64,000 nt of DNA from Corynebacterium choanae (lineage in GTDB: Bacteria > Actinomycetota > Actinomycetes > Mycobacteriales > Mycobacteriaceae), in NCBI RefSeq assembly GCF_003813965.1, contig NZ_CP033896.1, forward strand, positions 1,798,001 to 1,862,000, in the 5' to 3' direction. Positions within the stretch are counted from its first letter, which is position 1. Each line of letters opens with the position of its first letter. The notes under the pieces are model-generated. The model worked only from the letters and a program-made list of their open reading frames with translations, did not search any database and was not told where the DNA came from. Below are positions 47,671 to 56,626 of this stretch, piece by piece. Made by a program: the position numbers and the translations under genes.

Positions 47671-48233
47671 GGCGCAAACACCTCCTGCCACTGCCAACAC
47701 CACAATGCTGTCCGAGAGGTTGCAAGCCGCCACAATTGCACAGTGTGTGCACAGTAACGACTGCTTTCGTCTGCTTCCGGCAACACCGGCAGTGAATTGT
47801 TGACCTGTGCTAGTTGGGTGAGTGTAACCCCACGAGTGTGGGTACTTGCAGCAATCACCCGGGAGGGAAACGCTGCTACCGCATCGATCCAAAAGGGCGA
47901 CAATACCTCTGCGGAACAGTCTGGCATCACCCCCACCACATCGAGCCGCACGCTGCTTGCCGAATGCACTCCTGCCAAGCGTTTGCCGGCACGGGCAAGC
48001 TGCGCAAAATATCCACTCGACAACGGCACCCTCCCATCGGTTGGGGGTCGAATAAGTGTTTTTACCGCTACTACAGCTAATTCGTGGGCAGGATATTCCA
48101 CCAGCAGATCTGCTTCAGCCTTGGGATATCGCACATTTTCTTGGCGGATCATCGCCCCCTGCTGCTCGTAGCAAAGCGTTGCAGCGGTCTGATTTCGGCG
48201 CAAATTCGGCCGATAGGTCGACAAAGACAACAT
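47646..48233 (-). CDS. Divergent YraN-like (UPF0102) protein lacking the nuclease Glu
   Basis: YraN-type proteins have a Holliday-junction-resolvase-like PD-(D/E)xK fold. Here EADLLVEYPAHELAVVAVKTL (first 20 residues: EADLLVEYPAHELAVVAVKT) keeps the acidic residues and the Lys, but the consensus EVK is AVK. The N-terminal GExxAxxYL helix is reduced to NQTAATLCYEQQG. RLDVVGVMPD is the conserved C-terminal strand. About 80 residues beyond it have no recognised family match. ATG 48233 gives 195 residues, against about 120 in the family. First gene of the yraN-comM-dprA unit. Confidence 0.6.
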   Translation of the reverse strand: MLSLSTYRPNLRRNQTAATLCYEQQGAMIRQENVRYPKAEADLLVEYPAHELAVVAVKTLIRPPTDGRVPLSSGYFAQLARAGKRLAGVHSASSVRLDVVGVMPDCSAEVLSPFWIDAVAAFPSRVIAASTHTRGVTLTQLAQVNNSLPVLPEADESSRYCAHTVQLWRLATSRTALWCWQWQEVFAPCTAKLSR

Positions 48234-48251
48234 TTCAAGCTCACTTATCAA

Positions 48252-48638
48252 TCGTTTCCATCAACAGCAATGTCCCTGCGCACATCCCAAACCCCGTTGG
48301 TGCGGCTAGGCGATGCTTCCCGAACGGCGATTTCCCAACGCCAACATTCCCCCGGCGAACAACGACACAACCACATCCCCGAGACCCCAGACCAGGTATG
48401 CCCCGAATGGATACACCCCCCGGAATAGTTCTCGTGCCTGCGATGCATATTCAACCCAGGCACACCGCAGCCAAACACGGCAACGAGCAGTGCACAGCGA
48501 CTGATCACATTGTTACCGCCGCTGCAAGCAGCTGCCCCGACACAGCCCCAGCAATGCCGAAAGCCTGTGGAAAACTAGAGTTCTCCACAGGCTTACAGTG
48601 CCGGAACAGGCGTGATTGATTGATATTGTGCTATGCGC
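48252..48638. other. 387-base spacer between DUF2469 and yraN
   Basis: No gene. Holds the strong hairpin at 48561-48594. The rest is the likely promoter of the yraN-comM-dprA unit. Confidence 0.45.
48561..48594 (-). terminator. Terminator after the DUF2469 gene
   Basis: A nearly perfect 16-bp stem (AAGCCTGTGGAAAACT / AGTTCTCCACAGGCTT, one mismatch, 2-base centre), followed by TTTCGG on the minus strand. It separates the rplS-lepB-rnhB-DUF2469 side from the yraN-comM-dprA unit. Confidence 0.8.
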
Positions 48639-48947
48639 CTACTGCTCTGGAACGTACATGTCCGGTTTATCAAGCTCTTCGATATTGACATCCTTATAGG
48701 TGATCACCCGCACATAGCGAACGAAACGCGCCGCCCGGTACATATCCCACACCCACGCATCAGACATGCGAATCTCGTAGTACACGTCAAGACCCTGATT
48801 GTGCGGAATGAGTTCTACCGCGTTGGCAAGATAAAAGCGCCGCTCAGTTTCAATCACATAAGAGAATTGGCTGACAATGTCGCGATATTCGCGGTAGAGC
48901 GACAGCTCAACATCAGCCTCATAGTTGTCGAGTTCTTCAGCGCTCAC
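48639..48947 (-). CDS. DUF2469 protein
   Basis: Short acidic cytoplasmic protein conserved in actinobacteria next to rnhB; function unknown. The sequence is typical over its whole length: MSAEELDNYEADVELSLYRE at the start, VVYYEIRMSDAWVWDMYR-like segment (here LDVYYEIRMSDAWVWDMYRA), and FVRYVRVITYKDVNIEEL. 102 residues. About 85 bases downstream of rnhB, probably cotranscribed, and followed by a terminator. Confidence 0.93.
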   Translation of the reverse strand: MSAEELDNYEADVELSLYREYRDIVSQFSYVIETERRFYLANAVELIPHNQGLDVYYEIRMSDAWVWDMYRAARFVRYVRVITYKDVNIEELDKPDMYVPEQ

Positions 48948-49032
48948 AAATATCCTCCGCAGGAAAATTGGTAGTGAAACAACGTCACCGGCTCACGATC
49001 TCATACAAAGCAGCAAATCAGCCGTTGTTGCC

Positions 49033-49818
49033 TCACAGTGTGGTGGGCTGATTCGCGGTTGTGTCTGCGGTGTGCGTCGTTAACCATTGACTGTGGGCTT
49101 GCGCCACATTGGCATAAGTGTAGCGATGGATTGGGCTCGCCCCGTGGCGGCGCACCGATTCCATATGTTTCGCTGTCCCGTAGCCTTTATGTCCTGCAAA
49201 CCCATATCCGGGATAGATCTCGTCATAGTCTGCCATCAAGCTATCCCGAGCAACTTTTGCCAGCACACTCGCTGCAGCAATACACAGTGCAGTCGCGTCA
49301 CCTTTCACAATCGGGATGTGCGGCATTGGCAACCCAGCCAGCTGCACCGCATCGGTGAGCACATATCCTGGTTGCACTTGCAAACTGGTTACCGCCCAGC
49401 GCATCGCCGCAAAGTTCGCCCACTGTAGCCCATAGGTATCAATATCTGCAGGCTCGATAAACACCACAGCTGTCGCTACTGCCACCGATTCAATCACCGG
49501 CACGAGACGTCGTCGTTTGGCGGCGGTGAGCTGTTTGCTATCGGTGAGTTCCTGCAATTCGGGAAGCTCTCTGCTTGGCAGAATGCATGCCCCGGCAGCC
49601 AAAGGTCCGGCACAGGCACCACGCCCTACCTCGTCGACACCTGCCACCGGCCCCAACCCAGCAAGATCAACGGCTGCCTCAAGATCACGCAGCCCGCCAC
49701 TGCCCGTGACGGGGACGTGATTTGCTGCCCGCATCCACGGCAGTCGTGCTATCAACGCTCCGGGGAGCTGTTCGGGATGTTTACCCAACACGATCATCTC
49801 CTGCCGCAGATCCAGCAT
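49033..49818 (-). CDS. rnhB: Ribonuclease HII
   Basis: Removes ribonucleotides and RNA primers from DNA hybrids. Active-site residues are visible: GVDEVGRGACAGP (Asp and Glu) and LTDAVQLAGLPMPH (Asp), with the later CIAAASVLAKVARD carrying the fourth Asp. The first 60 residues before VDLAGLGPVAG are poorly conserved, so an ATG near residue 29 (position 49734) is also possible. 261 residues from the longest start. Between lepB and DUF2469, the usual actinobacterial order. Confidence 0.94.
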   Translation of the reverse strand: MLDLRQEMIVLGKHPEQLPGALIARLPWMRAANHVPVTGSGGLRDLEAAVDLAGLGPVAGVDEVGRGACAGPLAAGACILPSRELPELQELTDSKQLTAAKRRRLVPVIESVAVATAVVFIEPADIDTYGLQWANFAAMRWAVTSLQVQPGYVLTDAVQLAGLPMPHIPIVKGDATALCIAAASVLAKVARDSLMADYDEIYPGYGFAGHKGYGTAKHMESVRRHGASPIHRYTYANVAQAHSQWLTTHTADTTANQPTTL

Positions 49819-49928
49819 GGGGCACGCAATGTATCGAATCGGGAAACCCGAACATGCTGCGAAAACTTCAAGGTAATTGAGGATTGCTTGTTTAGCCTAG
49901 CGGGTGAGCTTGCCGCTGTTGCGGCAGC

Positions 49929-50708
49929 TTACTGTTGCTGAATATCAGGATCGGCAACCCCACCAATCCGGCTAAACGGCAACACGATCGCCTGCACCTT
50001 GCCGACAATATTGTCGACTGGCACAGTTCCTTGATATTCGTCGCCGAGATGATATCTGGAATCGGCAGAGTTTGTCCGATTATCTCCCATGACAAAGACG
50101 TTATCTTCAGGGACAGTTATCGGACCGAAGTAGATGCCCCCGCAGGCGTCAGAGCCGACTGCTGGATCAGTGGGATAGGTTGGGGGCTGTTGAATATAGG
50201 AAGAATCGACTTCTTTCCCGTCAACCATCACCCCAGGATCCCCTTCGAGGCATTGAATCGTTTGGCCACCGGTTGCGATCACTCGTTTGACGAGATCGTT
50301 TTCATCGGGGGCAACAAGTCCAACCTTCGCACCAATATTTTGCAACCCCCGCACCATGGCGTTCGTTGACCGGGTGGACACATAGTTGGTGTTCCACGAC
50401 GGCGGACCACGGAAGACGACGACGTCGCCGGGTTCCGGGTCGGTGAAATCATAGGTCACTTTGTCAACGAAAATGCGGTCGCCGGTGCATCCAGCGCAGC
50501 CGTGCAGGGTCGGTTCCATCGACTGGGAAGGAATCACATACAACCGGCCGATGAAGGTTTGCATGACGGCAACCAGCACCAGGGTGATCAGGATAACCAG
50601 GGGAATCTCGATATACCAGGGCTGTTCTTTGCGTTGCTTCCGGTTTTTCCGAATATGGCGCACCGACCCTACTGGTTTATCCGAGTTCGTTGCAGATTCA
50701 TGGGACAT
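49929..50708 (-). CDS. lepB: Signal peptidase I
   Basis: Type I signal peptidase with one N-terminal membrane anchor (IEIPLVILITLVLVAVMQTF). The Ser nucleophile is in IPSQSMEPTL and the general-base Lys in DLVKRVIATGG; the C-terminal box MGDNRTNSADSRYH is canonical. A basic, Arg/Lys-rich cytoplasmic leader (RHIRKNRKQRKEQPW) precedes the helix. ATG 50708 gives 259 residues. It removes signal peptides from exported non-lipoproteins such as the M23-like protein. It follows rplS after a 500-base gap with a terminator. Confidence 0.96.
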   Translation of the reverse strand: MSHESATNSDKPVGSVRHIRKNRKQRKEQPWYIEIPLVILITLVLVAVMQTFIGRLYVIPSQSMEPTLHGCAGCTGDRIFVDKVTYDFTDPEPGDVVVFRGPPSWNTNYVSTRSTNAMVRGLQNIGAKVGLVAPDENDLVKRVIATGGQTIQCLEGDPGVMVDGKEVDSSYIQQPPTYPTDPAVGSDACGGIYFGPITVPEDNVFVMGDNRTNSADSRYHLGDEYQGTVPVDNIVGKVQAIVLPFSRIGGVADPDIQQQ

Positions 50709-51212
50709 CGTCACGCAGGCAAACACTACCAGTATTTAGCTGCGACTGTTGCGCACCGATTGCTTGGCAGCCGCCATGTGGGAGTATCCTGCGCAGGCGT
50801 AACGTGGTTTTCCTGCCATGTTGCGCGACCAATATTCCGGCCACGGCGCCGGTTAGCTACCGCCTAGCAGCTGAAAAAGCAGGAGGTGGCGGCGATGATC
50901 GCAAGACAAGTGTTGGATCAGCTGCTCAACCGGTAACAACAAGTCTTGACGACGGAGACGTATCTGCCACCCCAGTGTGCATGAAATCGGCACCGACAAC
51001 TTTCACAGCGAAATATTCCAGCTGCCGAATGCCCTGCTGTGCAGGCTTACAAGCAGGGAAAACACGCCTTGTGCACGCTGCTCGGTGGGGCGACTATGAG
51101 ACGCGAAAACCCCCAGCGAGAAGAGAATATCGCAGTCGATATTTGGCTTCTAACTGGGGGTTGCACCGTACAGCTGATGGCGGCATATGCCGCTGCTGCA
51201 CAAGGAGTTGGC
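50709..51212. other. 504-base spacer between rplS and lepB
   Basis: No gene. Contains the multi-tier terminator of rplS (51106-51162) and presumably the lepB promoter. Confidence 0.45.
51106..51162 (-). terminator. Terminator of rplS
   Basis: A three-tier hairpin: AACCCCCAG / CTGGGGGTT outside, GAAG / CTTC next, and AATATCG-CAGT-CGATATT at the tip, followed by TTTT on the minus strand. About 50 bases past the L19 stop. Confidence 0.9.
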
Positions 51213-51554
51213 TTAGCGCTTTTCCTTGATCTTGGCTGCCTTGCCACGCAGGTTGCGCAGGTAGTACAGCTTCGCCCGGCGAACCTTACCGCGGGTGATC
51301 ACATCGATGTGGTCGATGTTCGGGGAGTGCACCGGGAAGGTACGCTCCACACCGATACCGAAGGAAATCTTCCGAACAGTGAAGGTTTCCCGGATACCGG
51401 AACGCTGGCGACGGATAACGACACCGCGGAACACCTGGATACGGGACTTTTCACCTTCGATAACCTTCACGTGCACGTCGACGGTGTCGCCGGGACGGAA
51501 GTCTGGGATGTCGTCGCGCAGCTGTGCTGCATCGACTTTGTCAAGAATATGCAT
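51213..51554 (-). CDS. rplS: Ribosomal protein L19
   Basis: Large-subunit protein at the 30S-50S interface. Typical segments are [58 protein letters not shown], and [21 protein letters not shown]. 113 residues, the normal length. It has its own terminator, and upstream it is separated from tex by 485 bases, so it is probably transcribed alone. Confidence 0.97.
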   Translation of the reverse strand: MHILDKVDAAQLRDDIPDFRPGDTVDVHVKVIEGEKSRIQVFRGVVIRRQRSGIRETFTVRKISFGIGVERTFPVHSPNIDHIDVITRGKVRRAKLYYLRNLRGKAAKIKEKR

Positions 51555-52039
51555 AACGGGTAAACACTCGTTTCTGTTGAACTAAGGAGAGGAATAGAGG
51601 AACCGAGCGGCGAAAACCAAACCGGCACTGCAAACGTGTGCAGGTGGTGCTCGACTGGTTCATATCCAGAACCTGCTGCTGGCTGTCTGCGCTTGGCAAG
51701 GAATTCCGCGGTGAGCGTGACTTCCTCGCAGCCCCTACGACCACCGTGAAAGGAATCGTTGTTTGATGTGCTTTCCCGGTCGGGTTGGTAAGCGTGGTTC
51801 AAGATAACGCTTGACAGCTAGGCAACTGGACAAGTATTGCATGGTCTGCCAGAAGTTTCAAACTTCCCAACCAGGATCGTTGCCGTGAGTGAGCTGTGGT
51901 GCACATCCCGCCACAATCGAGCAACGACCCACTTCCCCACGGCCAGGAATAATCGCCGGTTTGCCACCAGGCACCGGCATGTCAAGGGTCACGCCAAAAG
52001 CAGGTGACTGCTTGCCCCAGGCTGCAACCCACCGCCGGG
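51555..52039. other. 485-base spacer between tex and rplS
   Basis: No supported gene. Probably holds the rplS promoter. No inverted repeat of note was seen. Confidence 0.4.
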
Positions 52040-54415
52040 TTAACGCCCAAATCCGGCGTTGCGCAGCGCATCTGCCAAACTTGTGGCAGGCGCAGAAGAG
52101 CGCTGTCCACTGTTGTTCGATTGTTGCTTCGATGATCCTCGGCCACCCCGATTGTTGCCGCGGTTACCGCTTCCTGTGCTGCCCTTCGGCCGGTCGGCGG
52201 TGCCGCGGCCAGGTTTACGGTTCTGGGTTGACTGCTTACCCGCAGTTGCTGCGTCCGCGGGGAGAGGATCATCTAGCCGCAGCGTCAAGCTGATGCGTTT
52301 GCGGGGCACATCGACGTCCAACACTTTCACTCGCACCGTGTCGCCTGATCGAACCACGTCATGCGGATCAGCGACAAAGCCTCGTTTCATCGCGGAGACG
52401 TGAACGAGCCCGTCTTGATGGACTCCAATGTCAACAAATGCACCAAAAGCTGCCACGTTGGTCACGGTGCCCGCCAGAATCATTCCAGGGGTGAGATCAC
52501 CAATGCTGGTGACATCGTCGCGGAATTCTGCGGTAGTAAATGCGGGGCGAGGATCGCGGCCAGGTTTCTCCAACTCGCTGACAATGTCGGTAACTGTCGC
52601 TAATCCAACGGTGTCGGTGGTGAAATCGGCCGGGTTGATGGTCGAAACAAGCTGCCGATTACCAACCAGGGTGTGTAATTCCACGCCTGCGGTTTGCGCG
52701 ATGTTTTCTGCTACCGCATACGATTCGGGGTGGACCGCTGAGGCGTCGAGCGGGTTCGCCGCCCCAGGAATTCGGCAAAATCCGGCGCACTGTTCAAACG
52801 CTTTCGGCCCTAGCCGGGACACGTTCTTCAATTCGGCACGGCTAGTAAATGGTCCGTGTTGTTCCCGGTGGGCAACAATATTTTTCGCAATGGTGGGGCT
52901 GACACCGGCGACCTTGGTTAACAACGGCCAGGAGGCGGTGTTGATATCAACCCCCACAGAGTTCACTGCCTGCTCCACTACCCCGTCAAGGGTGCGGGCA
53001 AGCTGGGTTTGGTTGACATCATGCTGATATTGTCCCACTCCGATCGATTTCGGATCGATTTTTACCAGCTCTGCAAGTGGGTCTTGGAGACGACGGGCGA
53101 TCGAAACCGCCCCGCGGAGGGAAACATCAAGGTCGGGGAATTCTTCCGCCGCAATCGATGAAGCAGAATAGACACTCGCCCCGGATTCGCTCACAGTAAC
53201 AACTGTTGGCGCAGGGGTTGCGTCCCCGCCGGCGAGGGACGCTACTTCCCTGGCAAGTTTGAGCGATTCGCGTGACGCTGTACCGTTGCCGACTGCGATC
53301 AGCTCCACCCCGAATCGTTGCACTGCGGAAGCTAAGGTTGCAACTGCTTCCTGCCAGCGGTTAGCTGGCTGATGGGGATACACAATGGCAGTGTCGAGCA
53401 CTTTACCGGTGCCGTCGACAACGGCACATTTACATCCGTTGCGATAGCCCGGATCGATGCTTAACACCACTTTCGATCCGGCTGGGGCGGCAAGAAGCAC
53501 ATCATGCAGGTTTGCCGCAAACACTGCTAATGCCCCATCTTCAGCGAATTGTTTTAACCGCATCCGCGCATCTAAACCGGCAGACACTGCAAGCTTGGTG
53601 CGCCAGCCTTTCGCAACAGTGCTAAACAGCGGACTGGTGGGGTTGGCCTGCCAATTCGCTAACTGCACAATGTGGGCAACATAGTCTTCTTCCGGCAGAT
53701 AGCCATCGGTAACAACCGAAAGGATCCCTTCGGATTCGCCGCGGAAACACGCCAAAATACGGTGCGATGGCATGTCGGTAAACGCTTCAGCAAAGTCGAA
53801 ATAGTCCGCGAATCGGGCACCTTCCCCAGCTTTGCCATCGATCACTGTGGCAACAAGTTTTCCGTTGGTAAAAAACAGGTCGCGAAGCGGACCGATCACG
53901 GCCGCGTTGAGCGCAAGTTCGTCGATAACAATGGCTTGGGCACCAGCCATCGCCGCGGCAGCGTCCGGCACATCAGCAGTGACATATCCTTGGGCGGCCT
54001 GGGCAAAGTCGAAGGAAGGATCCCCACCCTGCTCAATAAGGATGTGCGCTAGGGGTTCCAGACCTTGTTCCCGGGCAATATCGGCTTTCGTTTTGCGCCG
54101 TTTCTTAAACGGCAGGTAGAGATCTTCCAGGCGTGATTTCGAATCGCACCCATCGATGAGCGCCCGCAGTTCATCGGTGAGTTTGCCCTGCTCTTCGATC
54201 GCGGCAAGGATCGTAGCTTTCCGATCGTTGAGTTCGCGCAAATATCGCAAGCGTTCGGTGAGCTGGCGCAGCTGGCTGTCATCCAATCCACCGGTTTTTT
54301 CTTTCCGATAGCGGGCAATAAAAGGAACCGTATCCCCATTATCGAGCATGGTCACCGCGGCATCAACCTGCCACGGTGCACAGTGAAGTTCGGCAGCAAT
54401 CGTTTCGGTAATCAC
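52040..54415 (-). CDS. Tex-type RNA-binding protein
   Basis: Large nucleic-acid-binding protein that affects transcription and stress tolerance in other bacteria. Domains in order: N-terminal helical Tex domain (VPFIARYRKEKTGGLDD), YqgF/RuvC-like fold (VVLSIDPGYRNGCKCAVVD), helix-hairpin-helix (LLTKVAGVSPTIAKNIVAHR), and a C-terminal S1 domain (GTVTNVAAFGAFVDIGVHQD). A Gly/Arg/Ser/Asn-rich tail (RGNNRGGRGSSKQQSNNSG) follows the S1 domain, a feature seen in some actinobacterial homologues. 791 residues. Confidence 0.95.
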   Translation of the reverse strand: MITETIAAELHCAPWQVDAAVTMLDNGDTVPFIARYRKEKTGGLDDSQLRQLTERLRYLRELNDRKATILAAIEEQGKLTDELRALIDGCDSKSRLEDLYLPFKKRRKTKADIAREQGLEPLAHILIEQGGDPSFDFAQAAQGYVTADVPDAAAAMAGAQAIVIDELALNAAVIGPLRDLFFTNGKLVATVIDGKAGEGARFADYFDFAEAFTDMPSHRILACFRGESEGILSVVTDGYLPEEDYVAHIVQLANWQANPTSPLFSTVAKGWRTKLAVSAGLDARMRLKQFAEDGALAVFAANLHDVLLAAPAGSKVVLSIDPGYRNGCKCAVVDGTGKVLDTAIVYPHQPANRWQEAVATLASAVQRFGVELIAVGNGTASRESLKLAREVASLAGGDATPAPTVVTVSESGASVYSASSIAAEEFPDLDVSLRGAVSIARRLQDPLAELVKIDPKSIGVGQYQHDVNQTQLARTLDGVVEQAVNSVGVDINTASWPLLTKVAGVSPTIAKNIVAHREQHGPFTSRAELKNVSRLGPKAFEQCAGFCRIPGAANPLDASAVHPESYAVAENIAQTAGVELHTLVGNRQLVSTINPADFTTDTVGLATVTDIVSELEKPGRDPRPAFTTAEFRDDVTSIGDLTPGMILAGTVTNVAAFGAFVDIGVHQDGLVHVSAMKRGFVADPHDVVRSGDTVRVKVLDVDVPRKRISLTLRLDDPLPADAATAGKQSTQNRKPGRGTADRPKGSTGSGNRGNNRGGRGSSKQQSNNSGQRSSAPATSLADALRNAGFGR

Positions 54416-54855
54416 AGCGACCCACTATATCGGCAACCATACTCACGCTTGTCGCCGCGGTCAGCAACCTCGCATGTGACGGGGACACGACCAGCAACGA
54501 CATCCGACCGCGTCGCGTCGGATTGCTGTACCGCGCAATGTTGCCGCTCATGGTTTCTTTTCCCGCTTCAGCGAGAAGCAGCAGCACTGCTAGCGATGAG
54601 AAAACCAACACTGCAGCAACATCAGTTTCATCCTGGTCGCCGACGGCACACACCGAAAACGACTAAGGTTGTTACCACACAGGCGGCGGCGCCTCACCGA
54701 TGGTCTTCCCGCCACCCGTGCACAGCGAGTGCATGCATTGCTTCGCGGATACTGCGGCCGTTGTATGAGCGCACCTCAACACAGGACGGGTTCACCGTCG
54801 CAGCGCAAGGTCACACTCCGGACACCCTCGAAAAGGCAAGGAGACCCCTATCATC
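54416..54855. other. 440-base spacer between divergent tex and the DUF1648 gene
   Basis: No supported gene. It presumably has the promoters of both genes. Confidence 0.4.
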
Positions 54856-55824
54856 ATGTTTCACCGAGAGATTTTCCGCTTCCGTTTCCTTGCACTAGGG
54901 CTTCCTACAGCCATTACCGTCTTCGGGATACTGTACGGGTTAGCGGAGCTGCCGATGCTCCCTAACCAGATTGCCAGCCATTTTGGGGCGGACGGGCAGG
55001 CGAATGATTACTCCTCCCCGCTGGCGTTTATTGCCGGAATCGGCGCCCTCCAGCTTGCTCTGGTGGTGTTCATCGGATATCTAGCAGGGACAGTCAATCG
55101 GCTCATCGTTGTGGTCAACAATGCGTTTGCCTTGTTTTTCTCTTGGGGCGTGCTCGGCCTTACCATTCACCGCAATGTTGCGGCGAGCGGGGACGTCACC
55201 CAAGCAACCCTGCCGTGGCTGCCAATGCTTGCGATTTTGGGATGCTCCATTGGGGTTGGGATCGTTCTAGGACTGTTCGCAAAACCGGTGTATCCAGCCG
55301 AAGATGGGGTCAGCCGTAATGTCGATAAGACTCTGGTGGCGGATCATTCAACCACCCAATGGGTAGGTACGGCACGCATGCCAGCAGTGATCATTGCAGT
55401 ATTGCTGCTGTCACTTGCTGCACTGGCGACAATTACTGTGTATCTGTTTCTCGACGAAGATGCGTCGACTGCGACGAAGGTGATTCTCGGCGGCGCAACG
55501 CTGCTCATGCTGCCCACGCTGGCAATGACGAAACTCACTGTCACCGTCAACCAAGATCAGGTCACGGTAGCGTTTCTTGCCGGATTGTTCCGCAGCACCA
55601 CTGCCGTCGCTGCGATTACCGCTGTGCAGACACAACACATCAACCCGATGAGCTACGGCGGCTGGGGGTTGCGCTTCAGCAAACATGGCATGGGCTATAT
55701 TTTGCGCAGCGGCGAGGGAATGACACTGCACCGAGCCAACCAAACACCGCTGGTGGTAACCGTTGACGAGGCGCAGCAGGGCGCTGCCATCGTGCAAGGT
55801 CTCATTGAGCGAAACGCCAAATAA
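54856..55824 (+). CDS. DUF1648-domain membrane protein
   Basis: Membrane protein of unknown role. The DUF1648 motif (LPNQIASHFGADGQANDYSS) follows the first hydrophobic segment, as in SdpI-type immunity and related proteins. About seven hydrophobic segments in total. The second half (TKLTVTVNQDQVTVAF) resembles a PH-like DUF1648-associated domain with MSYGGWGLRFSKHGMGYI. 322 residues from ATG 54856, with AAGGCAAGGAG upstream. No neighbour suggests a pathway. Confidence 0.82.
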   Translation: MFHREIFRFRFLALGLPTAITVFGILYGLAELPMLPNQIASHFGADGQANDYSSPLAFIAGIGALQLALVVFIGYLAGTVNRLIVVVNNAFALFFSWGVLGLTIHRNVAASGDVTQATLPWLPMLAILGCSIGVGIVLGLFAKPVYPAEDGVSRNVDKTLVADHSTTQWVGTARMPAVIIAVLLLSLAALATITVYLFLDEDASTATKVILGGATLLMLPTLAMTKLTVTVNQDQVTVAFLAGLFRSTTAVAAITAVQTQHINPMSYGGWGLRFSKHGMGYILRSGEGMTLHRANQTPLVVTVDEAQQGAAIVQGLIERNAK

Positions 55825-56018
55825 GCCGTATCGCACCACAGCGACTATCACTATTCACCCAGGTCACGTCGCTGCAATGCGGTAAAAAAGCAACGAACAC
55901 CTTTCTGTCCCTGCACTAGCGCTTTAGCCATCGCCTGCCAGCTAACACTCACAGGTGGCAGATCTTTTGCCATCCATTCGATACGAACTTAAGGTCGGCC
56001 GCCCCAGGGCGTTGGTGG

Positions 56019-56399
56019 TTAGAGTGAAATATTGCAGGCACTCTTGCTGCCAGGGTCAAGAAACCCTGCCGAGGTGGTGCCATACCAATATTGGGGGTTG
56101 CCCAACGCGGTAACCACATGTTTGGTCACTTCGCTGGCGGCACGTGTACTGCGGCTGTGGACAACTACCCGGTGCAGGATCTCTGCTACTGGCGGATGAC
56201 CTTCCCGCTGCTGATATTCACTCACCAGCATGTTGTCTGGTTCGCAAGCAAACGATAGCTCTTCGACTGCGATATTCATCGGGGTGCAATCCTCGTCGGT
56301 TAAATGCTGCGATAGTTCAGGTTCGAGGCGCTGCCACTCAGACCTGGTGAGCAGCACCTGAATATCGGTGGTCCACTGTGTTGGTTCCATAATCGCCAT
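56019..56399 (-). CDS. Small hypothetical protein
   Basis: 126 residues from ATG 56399 (MAIMEPTQW). No family recognised and no signal or membrane segment. The sequence is balanced in composition, with alternating hydrophobic and charged stretches (IQVLLTRSEWQRLEPELSQ; VAEILHRVVVHSRSTRAA), and looks like a real folded protein. The start lacks a strong ribosome site; GTG 56444 and ATG 56390 are alternatives. It reads with trmD, which starts upstream, after a 227-base gap. Confidence 0.5.
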   Translation of the reverse strand: MAIMEPTQWTTDIQVLLTRSEWQRLEPELSQHLTDEDCTPMNIAVEELSFACEPDNMLVSEYQQREGHPPVAEILHRVVVHSRSTRAASEVTKHVVTALGNPQYWYGTTSAGFLDPGSKSACNISL

Positions 56400-56626
56400 T
56401 ATTGCACTGCTGGAGGATCCTGAGTTGTTCAACGGGGCGATCACCGTGGCAAACCCTCAGGCCGCCCAGGTGACCTGCTGGTAACGCACAAACACCGGCG
56501 CAAACTGGGTTCCCTGCAGACTTGCCTGCCGCAACACCTGCACTGTGCCTGCACAACACCTGGAAAACGTGGTAGATCAACAACCACACGGCGAGCGCTG
56601 CGTGGTCATCCTTGGATGATCAACAG

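Noticed and set aside
48561..48594. DnaA-box-like CTGTGGAAAA / TCCACAG
   Set aside because: It belongs to a single perfect hairpin between convergent transcription units and is better explained as a terminator.
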